Shown piece after piece: positions 43,263 to 52,124 of a stretch of DNA of 64,000 nt (within the stretch, counting starts at the first letter, position 1; each line of letters begins with the position of its first letter). The stretch is taken from positions 1 through 64,000 of the forward strand of contig JAEUHI010000017.1 in NCBI GenBank assembly GCA_016795385.1, given 5' to 3'. The notes under the pieces were generated by a model. That model made no database searches and had not been told where the DNA came from. It worked only from the letters and a program-made list of their open reading frames with translations. The stretch is from Verrucomicrobiales bacterium (GTDB lineage Bacteria; Verrucomicrobiota; Verrucomicrobiia; Verrucomicrobiales; DEV007). A program made the translations under genes and the position numbers.

Positions 43263-43810
43263 GACTGGGTCCAGGTGACACGGAAGACATCACACTCGCC
43301 GTTCGCCTCGCGGGATTCGATCAACTCGCAGACGGCGGGTGTTTCGTAATATTTGCCAAGGCCTTGCACGAGACCGACGACGAAGTCGGCGAGCCCGTGA
43401 CGGTGGGTGTAGTATCGTAGAAGCAGGCTCTCCTCCCCCACCTCGGCGCATTCGAAGCGCGGCGGCTTGAGGTTTTGGAAAATCATCATCACGCGCGTGT
43501 GGAAATTCGGCAGGTTGACGAGAAACTCGCGGAGGTCGCGTCCTCCGGCCTTCAGCATCGCGCCATAACTCTTCGCCGCGGTTTTCAAGACCCAGTGCTC
43601 CCCGAAGGCGATGAGGACATCCTTCGTCGACATCCCCAAGACCTCGGCGGCCGCTCCCACGAGATCATAAGTGACCGAATCGGGGTAGCTCTCATTGCTG
43701 ATGAAGCTGTCGACATCGACGCCGGCTTTCGCCTTGATGGCATCCCATTTTTCCGTGCCGAAATGGGTGACCACGAGGTCTTCGACCGCTTTGTTGACGA
43801 GTCCGTACAT
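43259..43810 (-). CDS. H-NOX heme sensor protein
   Basis: The 183-residue protein is a stand-alone heme-NO/O2-binding domain. It begins [14 protein letters not shown], has the proximal heme ligand His104 in [11 protein letters not shown] followed by the conserved PPRF, and a YxSxR-like motif reading Y133-Y-T135-H-R137, with Thr in place of Ser. The position of the O2-stabilising distal Tyr of Thermoanaerobacter H-NOX appears to be Phe (DFVVGL), suggesting a selective NO sensor (inference by manual alignment). It is the first gene of the kinase/glycosyltransferase operon. Confidence 0.92.
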   Translation of the reverse strand: MYGLVNKAVEDLVVTHFGTEKWDAIKAKAGVDVDSFISNESYPDSVTYDLVGAAAEVLGMSTKDVLIAFGEHWVLKTAAKSYGAMLKAGGRDLREFLVNLPNFHTRVMMIFQNLKPPRFECAEVGEESLLLRYYTHRHGLADFVVGLVQGLGKYYETPAVCELIESREANGECDVFRVTWTQS

Positions 43811-43884
43811 AATGGAGAGCGAGGTGTTTTGGTTGCGTTAAGGAAAAGGTCACTCTAATTTCCATAATCGCAACTGGTCATCCT

Positions 43885-43932
43885 CCCCCCGTTTGGGGGT
43901 GGTCCCCCACCCCATCACCCCCACCTGCGGGG
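43885..43932. promoter_or_regulatory. C/G palindromes in the H-NOX / glycosyltransferase divergent region
   Basis: A 6-4-6 C/G palindrome (CCCCCC-GTTT-GGGGGT, one mismatch, 43885-43900) overlaps a second possible stem with the CCCCC at 43904-43908. A weaker copy, CCCCC-ACCTGC-GGGG (43918-43932), ends 37 nt before the ATG at 43970. The distal copy is 69 nt from that ATG, about three helical turns beyond 39. Likely control region for both divergent transcripts. Confidence 0.45.
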
Positions 43933-43969
43933 ATGGCCCGAAGCGGTGCTCCGGGGCTAGCTTCCCCGC

Positions 43970-45250
43970 ATGGACACCACCATCATTCACGTCCCCCGCC
44001 GCTACGTCCGCGAAGAGTGGGGCGGCACCGAGACGGTCATTCAGGAGATCTCCCGCCGCCAGCAGGCCGCCGGATGGGATCCGAAAATCGTCACCTCGAT
44101 GGCGTTGGCGAAGCATCCCCGGGAGCTCATCGGAGGCATCCCGGTGGAGCGTCACGCGCACTTCTATTCCTATTTCGGCCTCCGGCCTGACCAACGTCTC
44201 GCGCTCGACAAGAAGGGAGGCAATCTCCTCTCCTTCGGTCTTTTCCGCTCCCTCCTCCGCGAAAAAGGCGCGCGCCTCTTCCATGCCCACGCCCTCAACC
44301 GGCTCGGCGGCACGGTCGCCGCGGCGGCCCGGATCCTCGGCAAGCCGTTCGTCGTTTCCATCCACGGCGGTGTCTTCGAAGTCCCGGCGGAGGAGATGGA
44401 GGCGATGCAGCTTCCCGTCGCCGGAAAGTTCGACTGGGGCCGTCCATTTGGAGCTTTGTTAGGATCCCGCACCCTCCTCGAACGCGCCGACCTCGTCCTC
44501 TGCGTGGGGGAAAACGAGGCGCGGGCGGCACGTCTCCGCCTCGGTCACGACCGCATCGCCCACCTCCCGAACGGCGTCGATTGCCAGCGTTTCTCCGGTG
44601 GCAACGGCTTCGCCTTCCGCAAGAAACACGGCATCCCGGAGACCGACTTCCTCGTACTGAACATCGCCCGCATCGACGCGCAGAAGAATCAACTCGGTCT
44701 CGTCGAGGCCTTTCTCCAGCTCTACGCGAGCGGTCGGCAACAGTCGCGTCTCGCCCTGATCGGTCCCGAGACCCAGGCGGACTACGCGCGACGTCTCCGC
44801 GAGCGCATCGCGTCCTCCGGTCTCGGCGATCGCATCCTCCTGCTCCCCGGTCTGGCGCCCGAGTCCGCCGACCTGCCGGACGCCTACGAGGCCTGCGACG
44901 TCTTTGCGATGCCCTCGGCACACGAGCCTTTCGGCATCGCCGCGCTCGAAGCGTGGAGCGCCGGCAAGGCGGTCGTCGCCTCCGCCGTCGGCGGTCTCGC
45001 GGGACTGATCGACGATGGCCGCAGCGGGCTCCTCTGCCGTGCGCCCGGCGATCTCGCGCGCCACCTCGGCAACATCTACGACTCGCCCGCCTTCGCCCGC
45101 GAACTGGGCCGCGCCGGCCGTGAGGAAGCGCGCCTTCGCTACGACTGGTCCGTCATCCACGATCGCCTCGAGGCGCTCTATGCGACGGCCGAAGCCCGCA
45201 TCGCCCGGAAGAATTCCCCGACCTCTCCCATCCCCGCCCGCCATGTCTGA
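43970..45250 (+). CDS. Glycosyltransferase family 4 protein
   Basis: The 426-residue GT4 begins MDTTIIHVPRRYVREEWGGT with the GGTE acceptor loop. Later landmarks are LNIARIDAQKNQLGLVEAFL, ALIGPETQ and the catalytic EPFGIAALEAWSAGKAVVAS. The mid part has AHALNRLGGTVAAAARILGK and VVSIHGG. It starts the large plus-strand polysaccharide cluster and overlaps the flippase gene by 8 nt. The sugar specificity is not readable. Confidence 0.88.
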   Translation: MDTTIIHVPRRYVREEWGGTETVIQEISRRQQAAGWDPKIVTSMALAKHPRELIGGIPVERHAHFYSYFGLRPDQRLALDKKGGNLLSFGLFRSLLREKGARLFHAHALNRLGGTVAAAARILGKPFVVSIHGGVFEVPAEEMEAMQLPVAGKFDWGRPFGALLGSRTLLERADLVLCVGENEARAARLRLGHDRIAHLPNGVDCQRFSGGNGFAFRKKHGIPETDFLVLNIARIDAQKNQLGLVEAFLQLYASGRQQSRLALIGPETQADYARRLRERIASSGLGDRILLLPGLAPESADLPDAYEACDVFAMPSAHEPFGIAALEAWSAGKAVVASAVGGLAGLIDDGRSGLLCRAPGDLARHLGNIYDSPAFARELGRAGREEARLRYDWSVIHDRLEALYATAEARIARKNSPTSPIPARHV

Positions 45251-46805
45251 GAACACCTTTTCCAAGACGATCGTCCGCAACACGGTCTCGAACTACCTGC
45301 GCACCACCATCGCGCTGGTGGCGGGGCTGGTCACCTTCCGGATGCTCTACGGCCACTTCGACAAGGAGGAGTTCGGTTTCTGGGCGCTGCTCTGGAGCCT
45401 CTACGGCATCGGCGTGATCTTCGACTTCGGCTTCGGCTTCGCCGCGCAAAAACGCGTCGCCGAGCTGACCGTGCACCGCTCCTGGGACGCTCTCGGCCGC
45501 ATCCTCTCGAGCATCCTCGTGTTCTACGCGGCCCTCGCCATCGTCCTGCCGCTGCTGATCACGGCGAGCTCGCATTTCTGGATCGGCTGGATCGGCATCC
45601 CGCCGGGACGCGAGGCCGAGTTCCGACTTGCCCTCGGCCTTTTCTTCGCGGGTGTGAGTCTCTCCTTTCCCCTTGGCATCTTTTCGGAAATCCTCCGCGG
45701 ACAGCAGCGGCTCCACGTCGTGAACTGGCTCGTCATCTTCTTCGTCTCCCTGCGCGTCGTCCTCGTCGGCGCGGCGGTGATGTTCGACTGGAGCTTCACC
45801 ACCCTGCTCCTCATCGCCCTGGCGACGACACTGGGTCCCGACCTCTGCGCGGGATTCTTCGCCTTCCGCTCGATGAAGGAAGTGCGGATCTCGCCCCGCC
45901 TCTTTTCGATGCGCGAACTCCGCGAGATCTCGCGCTTTTCCCTGCACGCCTACTTCGGATCGGTCATCACGATGGTGATGTCGCGCACCGACCAGGTCGT
46001 GATCTCGGGCGGGCTCGGGGTCGGCGCGATCGTGCTTTATCAGGCCGGGGCGAAGATCGGCGAGATGTTCCGCGATTTCACCCGGCAGTTGCAGGAGGCC
46101 CTCTCACCGGCGGCGGCGGCGCTCCATGCCGGTGGCGATGCGGGCCAGTTGCGACGGCTCATCCTCGACGGCACGCGCTGGAGCGCCCTGCTCTCGACCC
46201 CGCTCTACATCCTCTGTGCCGTGCATCTCGAGGGGCTCATCACCTTGCTGACCGGCGACGCCTCGCTCGCCGACGAGACCTGGGTGACGGGACAGATCCT
46301 GCTCTTCTGGTATTACTCGTCCATCCTCACCCACAGCGTTTCGCGCCGGGTCTTCATGATGACCGGGCACGAAAAACTGCTCACCCGTCTCGGCGTCTCC
46401 GAGGCGCTCGCGAACATCGTCCTGAGCATCGTCCTCGTCTGGTGGACGCGCAGCGTCGCCGGGGTCGCGCTCGGATCGCTGCTGCCCACGCTCTGGTATG
46501 GGTGGCGTCATTACTGGCGCTGGATGGCGAAGGACACGGGTCACGGTGCCATCGGCCTCTTCGTGGAAACGCTCCTGCCCGCCTGGCTTGCCGCGCTCCC
46601 GGCCTTGGTCGTGCTCTTCCTGATGCAGGGTCTCGCGCCCTACCTCGGTGGCGGATCGGCGTTGTTGTATGTGCTTTTGTCAGGCTCGATCGCCGGTCTC
46701 TGCGCCTGCGCCGGGATCTGGCGCTACGGGATGCGTCCGGCGGAGCGCGACCAGCTCCGCGGCACCCTCGGACACCGTTTTCCCCGACTCGCGAAAATCT
46801 CATGA
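45243..46805 (+). CDS. Polysaccharide flippase (Wzx/MATE-like)
   Basis: The 520-residue polytopic membrane protein (about 12-14 helices) begins MSENTFSKTIVRNTVSNYLR. It belongs to the oligosaccharide flippase/polysaccharide biosynthesis family (e.g. SRTDQVVISGGLGVGAIVLY and YQAGAKIGEMFRDFTRQLQE). It would move undecaprenyl-linked repeat units across the inner membrane. The start at 45243 is placed by homology to family N-termini and the short overlap with the GT4 gene. Its stop overlaps the next glycosyltransferase (ATGA). Confidence 0.88.
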   Translation: MSENTFSKTIVRNTVSNYLRTTIALVAGLVTFRMLYGHFDKEEFGFWALLWSLYGIGVIFDFGFGFAAQKRVAELTVHRSWDALGRILSSILVFYAALAIVLPLLITASSHFWIGWIGIPPGREAEFRLALGLFFAGVSLSFPLGIFSEILRGQQRLHVVNWLVIFFVSLRVVLVGAAVMFDWSFTTLLLIALATTLGPDLCAGFFAFRSMKEVRISPRLFSMRELREISRFSLHAYFGSVITMVMSRTDQVVISGGLGVGAIVLYQAGAKIGEMFRDFTRQLQEALSPAAAALHAGGDAGQLRRLILDGTRWSALLSTPLYILCAVHLEGLITLLTGDASLADETWVTGQILLFWYYSSILTHSVSRRVFMMTGHEKLLTRLGVSEALANIVLSIVLVWWTRSVAGVALGSLLPTLWYGWRHYWRWMAKDTGHGAIGLFVETLLPAWLAALPALVVLFLMQGLAPYLGGGSALLYVLLSGSIAGLCACAGIWRYGMRPAERDQLRGTLGHRFPRLAKIS

Positions 46806-47686
46806 AGGAAACCCCGCATCAGGAACCCGTGACGATCATCCTGCGCAGCTTCAACGAAGCGTGGGCGCTGCACGATACCCTCACCGCGTTACGCACGCAG
46901 GAGCACCGAAACTGGCGGCTCATCGTCATCGACAGCGGCAGCAGCGACGGTTCGCAGGATCTGATCCGCTCCTTTGGTCCCGATCATTTCATCGAGATTC
47001 CCCTCGGCACCTACGTGCCGGGAAAAGTCCTCAACCAGGGCATGGCCCTCGCCGACACGGAACTCTGCGTCTTTCTCAACGCCGATGCCACTCCGCAGGA
47101 CCCGCGCTGGCTCGGTGCGCTCGTCGCGGCGCTGAACGAGCCGGGCGTCGCCGCGGTCTTCGGACGGCAAATCCCGCGTCCCGATTGCGAGGCAGTCTTT
47201 GCTTTCGACTACGAGCGTTGTTTTGGAGAGAACCGCGAGTCCGCCTCGTGGGATCATTTCTTCAGCCTCGTCAGCAGCGGCATCCGCAAATCGGTGTGGA
47301 GCCAACGCGGCTTCCGCGAGGATCTCCAATACGCCGAGGACGACGAGTTCACCCGCTGGTGCCGGTCCGAAGGCTACCGGATCACCTACGTGCCCGGGTC
47401 CATCGTGATGCACAGCCACAACTACACGCCGGCCCAGGCCTACCGCCGCGCCTTCGGCGACGGCAAGGCTCTCGCTCAGGCGACCCTGGCTCAGGCGCGA
47501 CCGCATCACCAGCCTCCCGGATTTCTCCGCCAGGTCGTGATCGGCTGGGCCAACGACGCACGCCGCGATCTCGGCTACTGCCATCGCACCGGCCGTCTCG
47601 GCGAATTCCTTCACGCCGCCCGGATCCGCTGGCAGCAGCGCCGCGGCCTTCACGACGGCACCCGCGCGGGATTGGGAAAAGGCTGA
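46802..47686 (+). CDS. Glycosyltransferase family 2 protein (rhamnosyltransferase-like)
   Basis: The 294-residue GT-A enzyme has VTIILRSFNEAWALHDTLTA, LIVIDSGSSDGSQDLI, the metal-binding LNADATPQD and an acceptor-site region YAEDDEFTRWCRSEGYRI. The length and C-terminus (ARIRWQQRRGLHDG) fit rhamnosyl- or similar transferases. It is cytoplasmic and overlaps the flippase by 4 nt. Confidence 0.88.
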   Translation: MKETPHQEPVTIILRSFNEAWALHDTLTALRTQEHRNWRLIVIDSGSSDGSQDLIRSFGPDHFIEIPLGTYVPGKVLNQGMALADTELCVFLNADATPQDPRWLGALVAALNEPGVAAVFGRQIPRPDCEAVFAFDYERCFGENRESASWDHFFSLVSSGIRKSVWSQRGFREDLQYAEDDEFTRWCRSEGYRITYVPGSIVMHSHNYTPAQAYRRAFGDGKALAQATLAQARPHHQPPGFLRQVVIGWANDARRDLGYCHRTGRLGEFLHAARIRWQQRRGLHDGTRAGLGKG

Positions 47687-47691
47687 AGATT

Positions 47692-47707
47692 CCACCCGCT
47701 TGGGGGG
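47692..47707. promoter_or_regulatory. C/G palindrome before GT4 gene
   Basis: CCACCC-GCTT-GGGGGG (one mismatch in a 6-4-6 palindrome) ends exactly 39 nt before the ATG at 47747, the same geometry as at 31645 and 61027. Probable start of a new transcript inside the cluster. Confidence 0.5.
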
Positions 47708-47746
47708 AATGACGGAGCCGACCTTCGCGGCGATGCTCTTCCCAGC

Positions 47747-49018
47747 ATGAGAATCCTGGTCCTGACAAACCTCTATCCGCCCCATCACATCGGTGGCTAC
47801 GAACTGCGTTGCCGCGATGTCACCGAATCGCTCCTCGAGCGCGGCCACCAGGTCGCGGTCCTCACCTCCGACCACGAGGTGGAGGGCGCCGGCGACGAAT
47901 CCTCGACCCGCTACCGCGTCGAGCGCAGCCTGCGCGTCCATGGCTTCTTCGGCCATCCCTGGCTCGGCATCCGCGATCTCACCAGCCTCGAGGAAGCGAA
48001 CAACGCCACCCTGCGCCGCGCCATCGACCGCTTCCAGCCCGATGTCGTCCATGTCTGGAATCTCGGGGGCATTTCGAAATCGCTCATTCTCACCCTGCAA
48101 TCGCTCGACATCCCGCATGTCTTCGACGTGTCCGACCACTGGATCGCGCGCAGCCTGAAGGGCGACGTCTGGCTTGATTGGTGGAACCGCCGCGAGACCT
48201 CGCTGCCCGCCCGCGTCCAGCGCGGCCTCTGGCAGCTCGATGGCACGCGCCGTCGCTGGCAGGACCAGGCCCCGACCAATCCGCTCCAGCACATCGATTT
48301 CCAACGCCTTTACTTCTGCAGCCGCAAGCTGCGCCGCATCACCGCCGACGCCGGCTACGATGTCGCGCACGGCGAGGTGATCCACTGCCCGGTCGACACG
48401 AGCCGCTTCCAGGGCGAGCCACGCACCGCCGATCAGCCGGTCTCGAAGCTGCTCTACGTCGGTCGCCTCGATCCTGACAAAGGCATCTTCACCGCGCTGA
48501 AGGCGATGTGCCAGGTGCGCGATCTCGAGGGCGTCCACCTCGACGTCTACGGATCGGGAGCGCCCGACTACGTCCGCAGCCTGCGCGAGTTCGCCGAGCG
48601 GAACCGCTTGCCCGTATCCTTCCAGCGCGCCCGTGCCGAGGACATGCCCTCGGTCTACCGCAGCCACGATGCCCTCGTCTTCACTTCGGAATGGGAAGAG
48701 CCCTTCGCCCTCACGCCGCTCGAGGCGATGGCCTGCGGTCTGCCCGTGATCGGCACCACCACCGGCGGCAGCGCCGAACTCTTCCGCGACGGTGAAAACG
48801 CGCTGACCTACGAGGCCGGCGACAGCAGCGCGCTCGCCGCGAGGATCCGCCGGCTCACCGGAGATCCCGTGCTCGCCTCGGCCCTCGCCATGACCGGCCA
48901 GGCGGAGGTCCGCGCCCGTTTCCCGCTGCCGGTGATCGTCGACCAGATCGAGGAATACCTGCTCGAGACGGTCGAGGATTGGCTGCCTTCGCATCTGCCC
49001 GATTACCTCGCCGCATGA
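47747..49018 (+). CDS. Glycosyltransferase family 4 protein
   Basis: The 423-residue GT4 begins MRILVLTNLYPPHHIGGYEL; its acceptor loop is GGYE. The donor half has LLYVGRLDPDKGIFTALKAM, DVYGSGAPDYV and the catalytic EEPFALTPLEAMACGLPVIG. An insert of tryptophan-rich sequence (LKGDVWLDWWNRRETSLPAR) may be an acceptor or membrane-binding element. A 60-nt gap separates it from the previous gene, with its own upstream palindrome. It overlaps the next gene by 4 nt. Confidence 0.88.
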   Translation: MRILVLTNLYPPHHIGGYELRCRDVTESLLERGHQVAVLTSDHEVEGAGDESSTRYRVERSLRVHGFFGHPWLGIRDLTSLEEANNATLRRAIDRFQPDVVHVWNLGGISKSLILTLQSLDIPHVFDVSDHWIARSLKGDVWLDWWNRRETSLPARVQRGLWQLDGTRRRWQDQAPTNPLQHIDFQRLYFCSRKLRRITADAGYDVAHGEVIHCPVDTSRFQGEPRTADQPVSKLLYVGRLDPDKGIFTALKAMCQVRDLEGVHLDVYGSGAPDYVRSLREFAERNRLPVSFQRARAEDMPSVYRSHDALVFTSEWEEPFALTPLEAMACGLPVIGTTTGGSAELFRDGENALTYEAGDSSALAARIRRLTGDPVLASALAMTGQAEVRARFPLPVIVDQIEEYLLETVEDWLPSHLPDYLAA

Positions 49019-50085
49019 GACGCCTCTACACCCGCGACGGCGACACGAACCTCGAAGCCCGGATCGCCACGATCTGCGAAGAGGTCAAAGCCGGGCTCAT
49101 CGACTTGCTCCCGGCCGTCATGCTCCGCGGCATCGCCCTAGGCGGCGGCTACGGTCGAGGGGAAGGCGGCGTCCTGCGCGATGAAACGATCGCGGGCGAT
49201 CAACCCTACAATGACGTCGAGTTCTTCGTCTTCACCCGCGGCCCCGGCCAACTCGTGCGACGTCTCTGGGCGAAGCAGGTCGATGACCTCGGCCATATCC
49301 TGACAAAACGCCACGGCATCGAGGTGGAAATGCGACTCCTCGGCAGCGGCGAGCTGCGAAGGGCGAGGGCCTCGATGTTCTACTACGATCTGTATCACGG
49401 TCACCGCTGGGTACTCGGGCACGACACGCTCCTCGCGGACGCGGCGCATCATGCCGAAGCGAAACATCTCCCCGCCGAGGAAGCGACCCGCCTCCTCATG
49501 AACCGCGCCTCCGGCCTCGTCTTCGCCGCCGCGCGGCTCGCCCGCGCCGACTTCACCCGGGACGATGCCGACTTCGTCTTTCGCAACATCGCCAAGGCCA
49601 GACTCGCCATGGGCGATGCCCTGCTCACCTCGGCGGGACTTTATCACTGGAGCTGTCTCGTGCGCCACGAGCGGCTCCGCGACTTCGTCACGACTCAAGA
49701 AGTGCTCGCGCACCATCGCAAGGGCGTCGCCTTCAAACTGCATCCCTCGCGCTCGCGCCACTCGCGGGAGGAACTCGCCGCGCTCCATGCCGACGTCTCC
49801 GCGGAAATGCGCGAGGTCTTTCTGCGGATCGAGTCGCTGCGGCACGGTGTCGCGTTCGCCGATGTTGCCGCCTACCGCGCGTATCATCCGAAATTCCCCG
49901 GGGCCTCCACCTTGCGGAACCGTCTCGTCCATTTCCGCGACCGCGGCCTCCGTGGACTCGCCGAAACGCGTCACCCGCGCGAGCTGCTGCTCGACCAGAT
50001 CGGCGAAGTCCTCTGGAGCGAAGACCGCCCCGATCCGCAGGCCGGCATGGACCGATTCGAAGGACTCTGGCGTCGCCACGGCTGA
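49015..50085 (+). CDS. Nucleotidyltransferase-fold protein in the polysaccharide operon
   Basis: The 356-residue protein has RGIALGGGYGRGEGGVLRDE followed by YNDVEFFVF. This resembles the GSxGRGE...[DE]h[DE]h signature of the MNT/polymerase-beta nucleotidyltransferase fold. The remainder is helical and basic with no recognised family (RRLWAKQVDDLGHILTKRHG and FYYDLYHGHRWVLGHDTLLA). No substrate is evident; possibilities include nucleotidylation of a sugar, a protein or a lipid carrier. The start is set by ATGA overlap with the upstream GT4. Confidence 0.65.
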   Translation: MRRLYTRDGDTNLEARIATICEEVKAGLIDLLPAVMLRGIALGGGYGRGEGGVLRDETIAGDQPYNDVEFFVFTRGPGQLVRRLWAKQVDDLGHILTKRHGIEVEMRLLGSGELRRARASMFYYDLYHGHRWVLGHDTLLADAAHHAEAKHLPAEEATRLLMNRASGLVFAAARLARADFTRDDADFVFRNIAKARLAMGDALLTSAGLYHWSCLVRHERLRDFVTTQEVLAHHRKGVAFKLHPSRSRHSREELAALHADVSAEMREVFLRIESLRHGVAFADVAAYRAYHPKFPGASTLRNRLVHFRDRGLRGLAETRHPRELLLDQIGEVLWSEDRPDPQAGMDRFEGLWRRHG

Positions 50086-50094
50086 GCGTTTTTC

Positions 50095-50110
50095 CCCTCA
50101 TTTGCGAGGG
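50095..50110. promoter_or_regulatory. Palindrome before GT4-GT26 fusion gene
   Basis: CCCTC-ATTTGC-GAGGG forms a 16-bp palindrome 49 nt before the ATG at 50160, one helical turn further out than the 39-nt copies. Weaker member of the same set. Confidence 0.35.
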
Positions 50111-50159
50111 CTGCGGAAGCAAGGATGACCGGCTTTCTTGTCATCACCACACCGCAGAC

Positions 50160-52124
50160 ATGAACTTGCTCGTCGTTTATCCCTACATCCCGTATCCGCT
50201 CGACCGCGGCACCTACCAGCGCACCTTCCATCTCCTGCGCGGACTCGCCGCCCGGCACACCGTCGACCTCATCGCCCTCAGCGAAAACGGCGAGCGCCTC
50301 GAGCACGCGCCGGTCTTCGAGGAGTTCTGCCGCGAGGTGCGCTTCGTGCCCTTCTCGCATCCGCAGTGGGACAAACTCTTTCCCAAACGCCTCCTCAGCC
50401 CCACGCCCTCGACGATCCGCCACTGGCGCTGCAAGGAACTCGGCCGCGTCATCCGCGAGCAGATGGCCCGGCAGTCCTACGACGCCGTCCACGTCTGCGA
50501 CATCGTCCTCGCCCAATACTTCCTCCGCGAGCACCGCGACATCCCGCTCGTCGTCGATCGCAGCCGCGTCGATCTCCAGTTCCAGTCCCAGCAGTGCCGC
50601 TTCGCCGGCGGTTCGCTGAAGGAAAAACTCCTCGCTTGGGAAAACATGGCCAAACTCTGGTTCTACGAGCGCCGTGTCGCCCGCCGCTGCCGCCGCCAGA
50701 TTCTCTGTGGTCCCGATGATGAGGTGTTTGTCAGGAAACACATCAGCCGCAACGTGCCGCTGAAGGTGATCCCCAACGGCGTCGATCCCGGCTATTTCCC
50801 CCACGATCCCGCCGCCGTCACCGACGAGGCCCCCACCATCGTCTTCTGCGGGGCGATGGACTACACCCCGAACGTCGACGCGCTGCGCTGGTATTTCTCC
50901 GAAATCCATCACCGCGTCGCCGCCGCCGTTCCGCGGGTGAAGGTGCTGATCGTGGGCCGCGGAGCCGGACCCGAGATCGAAGCCTATGGCAAAATCGAGG
51001 GCGTCACCGTCACCGGCGGCGTGCCGGATGTGCGGCCCTACTACCGGCGCTCTTGGCTGCAGATTGTGCCGCTGCGCATCGGCGGGGGCACCCGCCTGAA
51101 AATCCTCGAGAGCCTCGCCATCGGCGTGCCCGTCGTCTCCACCACGATCGGTGCCCAGGGGCTCGGTCTCACCCACGGCTCCGACGCCCTCCTCGCCGAC
51201 ACGGCGGAAGACTTCGCCACCCAAATCGTCGATGGTCTTTCCTCCGATCTCCTCCGCAACCGTCTCCGCGAACGCGGCATCGCCAAGGCCCTGGCCGAGT
51301 TCACCTGGGAGAGCATCGGCCGCCGCCTCTCCGACAGCTACGGCTCCGCCGCGCCGCGCGACCGCGAACAGGTGCGTTTGTTAGGCGTGCCCTTCGACCG
51401 CGTCTCGATGAAGGGCGCCCTCGCCCGCGTCGCCGAGATGGTCGAGGAGCGTCGTCCGCGCCAGATCGCCACCGCCAACGTCGATTTCCTCGTCCAGTCC
51501 GGGAAGGACCCCGAGCTGCGCGAAATCCTCGAGGACTCCGATCTCGTCCTCTGCGACGGCCCCCCCCTCGTCTGGCTCTCGCGTTGGATCGGCCAGGCCC
51601 TGCCCGAACGCGTCGCCGGGTCCGACCTCGCCGCTCCGCTCCTCTCCCTCGCCGAACGCCGCGATTGGAGCATCTACTTCCTCGGCGGCAAAAGCGAGGT
51701 GCTCGTCGATGCGGTGAAAAACGTGCGGCGGAAACACCATCGTCTCCGCATCGCCGGCTGGCATTCGCCCGAGTTCGCCCCGCTCGAGGAGATGGACCAC
51801 GACGACCTCGTCTCCCGCATCCGCGAGGCGAATCCCGATTTGCTCTTTGTCTGCTTCGGTTGTCCGAAACAGGAAAAGTGGCTCGCCCGCCACCTCGCCG
51901 CGACCGGCGTCCCTGTCGGGATCGGCCTCGGTGCGACGATCGATTTCCTCGCCGGACACGTCCGCCGCGCTCCGCGCTGGATGCGCTTCGCCGGGCTGGA
52001 GTGGGTCTTCCGCCTCCTCCAGGAGCCGCGCCGCCTCTTCCAGCGCTACGCCACCGATCTCCGCGTCTTCTCCGGCGCGGCCCTCCAGGAAATCCGCCAA
52101 CAGCGCGGCACGCTGCGTCCCTGA
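50160..52124 (+). CDS. GT4 - GT26 (WecG/TagA/CpsF) glycosyltransferase fusion
   Basis: The 654-residue protein joins two enzymes. Residues 1-400 are a GT4 transferase (MNLLVVYPYIPYPLDRGTYQ, IPNGVDPGYFP, LRIGGGTRLKILESLAIGVP). Residues about 405-654 are a complete WecG/TagA/CpsF domain (GVPFDRVSMKGALARVAEMV, TANVDFLVQSGKDPELREIL, CFGCPKQEKWLARHL and VGIGLGATIDFLAGHVRRAP). GT26 enzymes add ManNAcA, ManNAc or similar to a lipid-linked sugar, so the fusion could add two consecutive residues. It overlaps the next gene by one base (TGATG). Confidence 0.92.
   Translation: MNLLVVYPYIPYPLDRGTYQRTFHLLRGLAARHTVDLIALSENGERLEHAPVFEEFCREVRFVPFSHPQWDKLFPKRLLSPTPSTIRHWRCKELGRVIREQMARQSYDAVHVCDIVLAQYFLREHRDIPLVVDRSRVDLQFQSQQCRFAGGSLKEKLLAWENMAKLWFYERRVARRCRRQILCGPDDEVFVRKHISRNVPLKVIPNGVDPGYFPHDPAAVTDEAPTIVFCGAMDYTPNVDALRWYFSEIHHRVAAAVPRVKVLIVGRGAGPEIEAYGKIEGVTVTGGVPDVRPYYRRSWLQIVPLRIGGGTRLKILESLAIGVPVVSTTIGAQGLGLTHGSDALLADTAEDFATQIVDGLSSDLLRNRLRERGIAKALAEFTWESIGRRLSDSYGSAAPRDREQVRLLGVPFDRVSMKGALARVAEMVEERRPRQIATANVDFLVQSGKDPELREILEDSDLVLCDGPPLVWLSRWIGQALPERVAGSDLAAPLLSLAERRDWSIYFLGGKSEVLVDAVKNVRRKHHRLRIAGWHSPEFAPLEEMDHDDLVSRIREANPDLLFVCFGCPKQEKWLARHLAATGVPVGIGLGATIDFLAGHVRRAPRWMRFAGLEWVFRLLQEPRRLFQRYATDLRVFSGAALQEIRQQRGTLRP

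Noticed and set aside
40935..43349. 804-codon plus-strand frame over the hybrid kinase
   Set aside because: The opposite strand encodes clear PAS, GAF, kinase, receiver and Hpt domains; the frame is a compositional shadow.
46889..48994. 701-codon minus-strand frame over two glycosyltransferase genes
   Set aside because: It spans two genes and their gap with no domain; antisense shadow.
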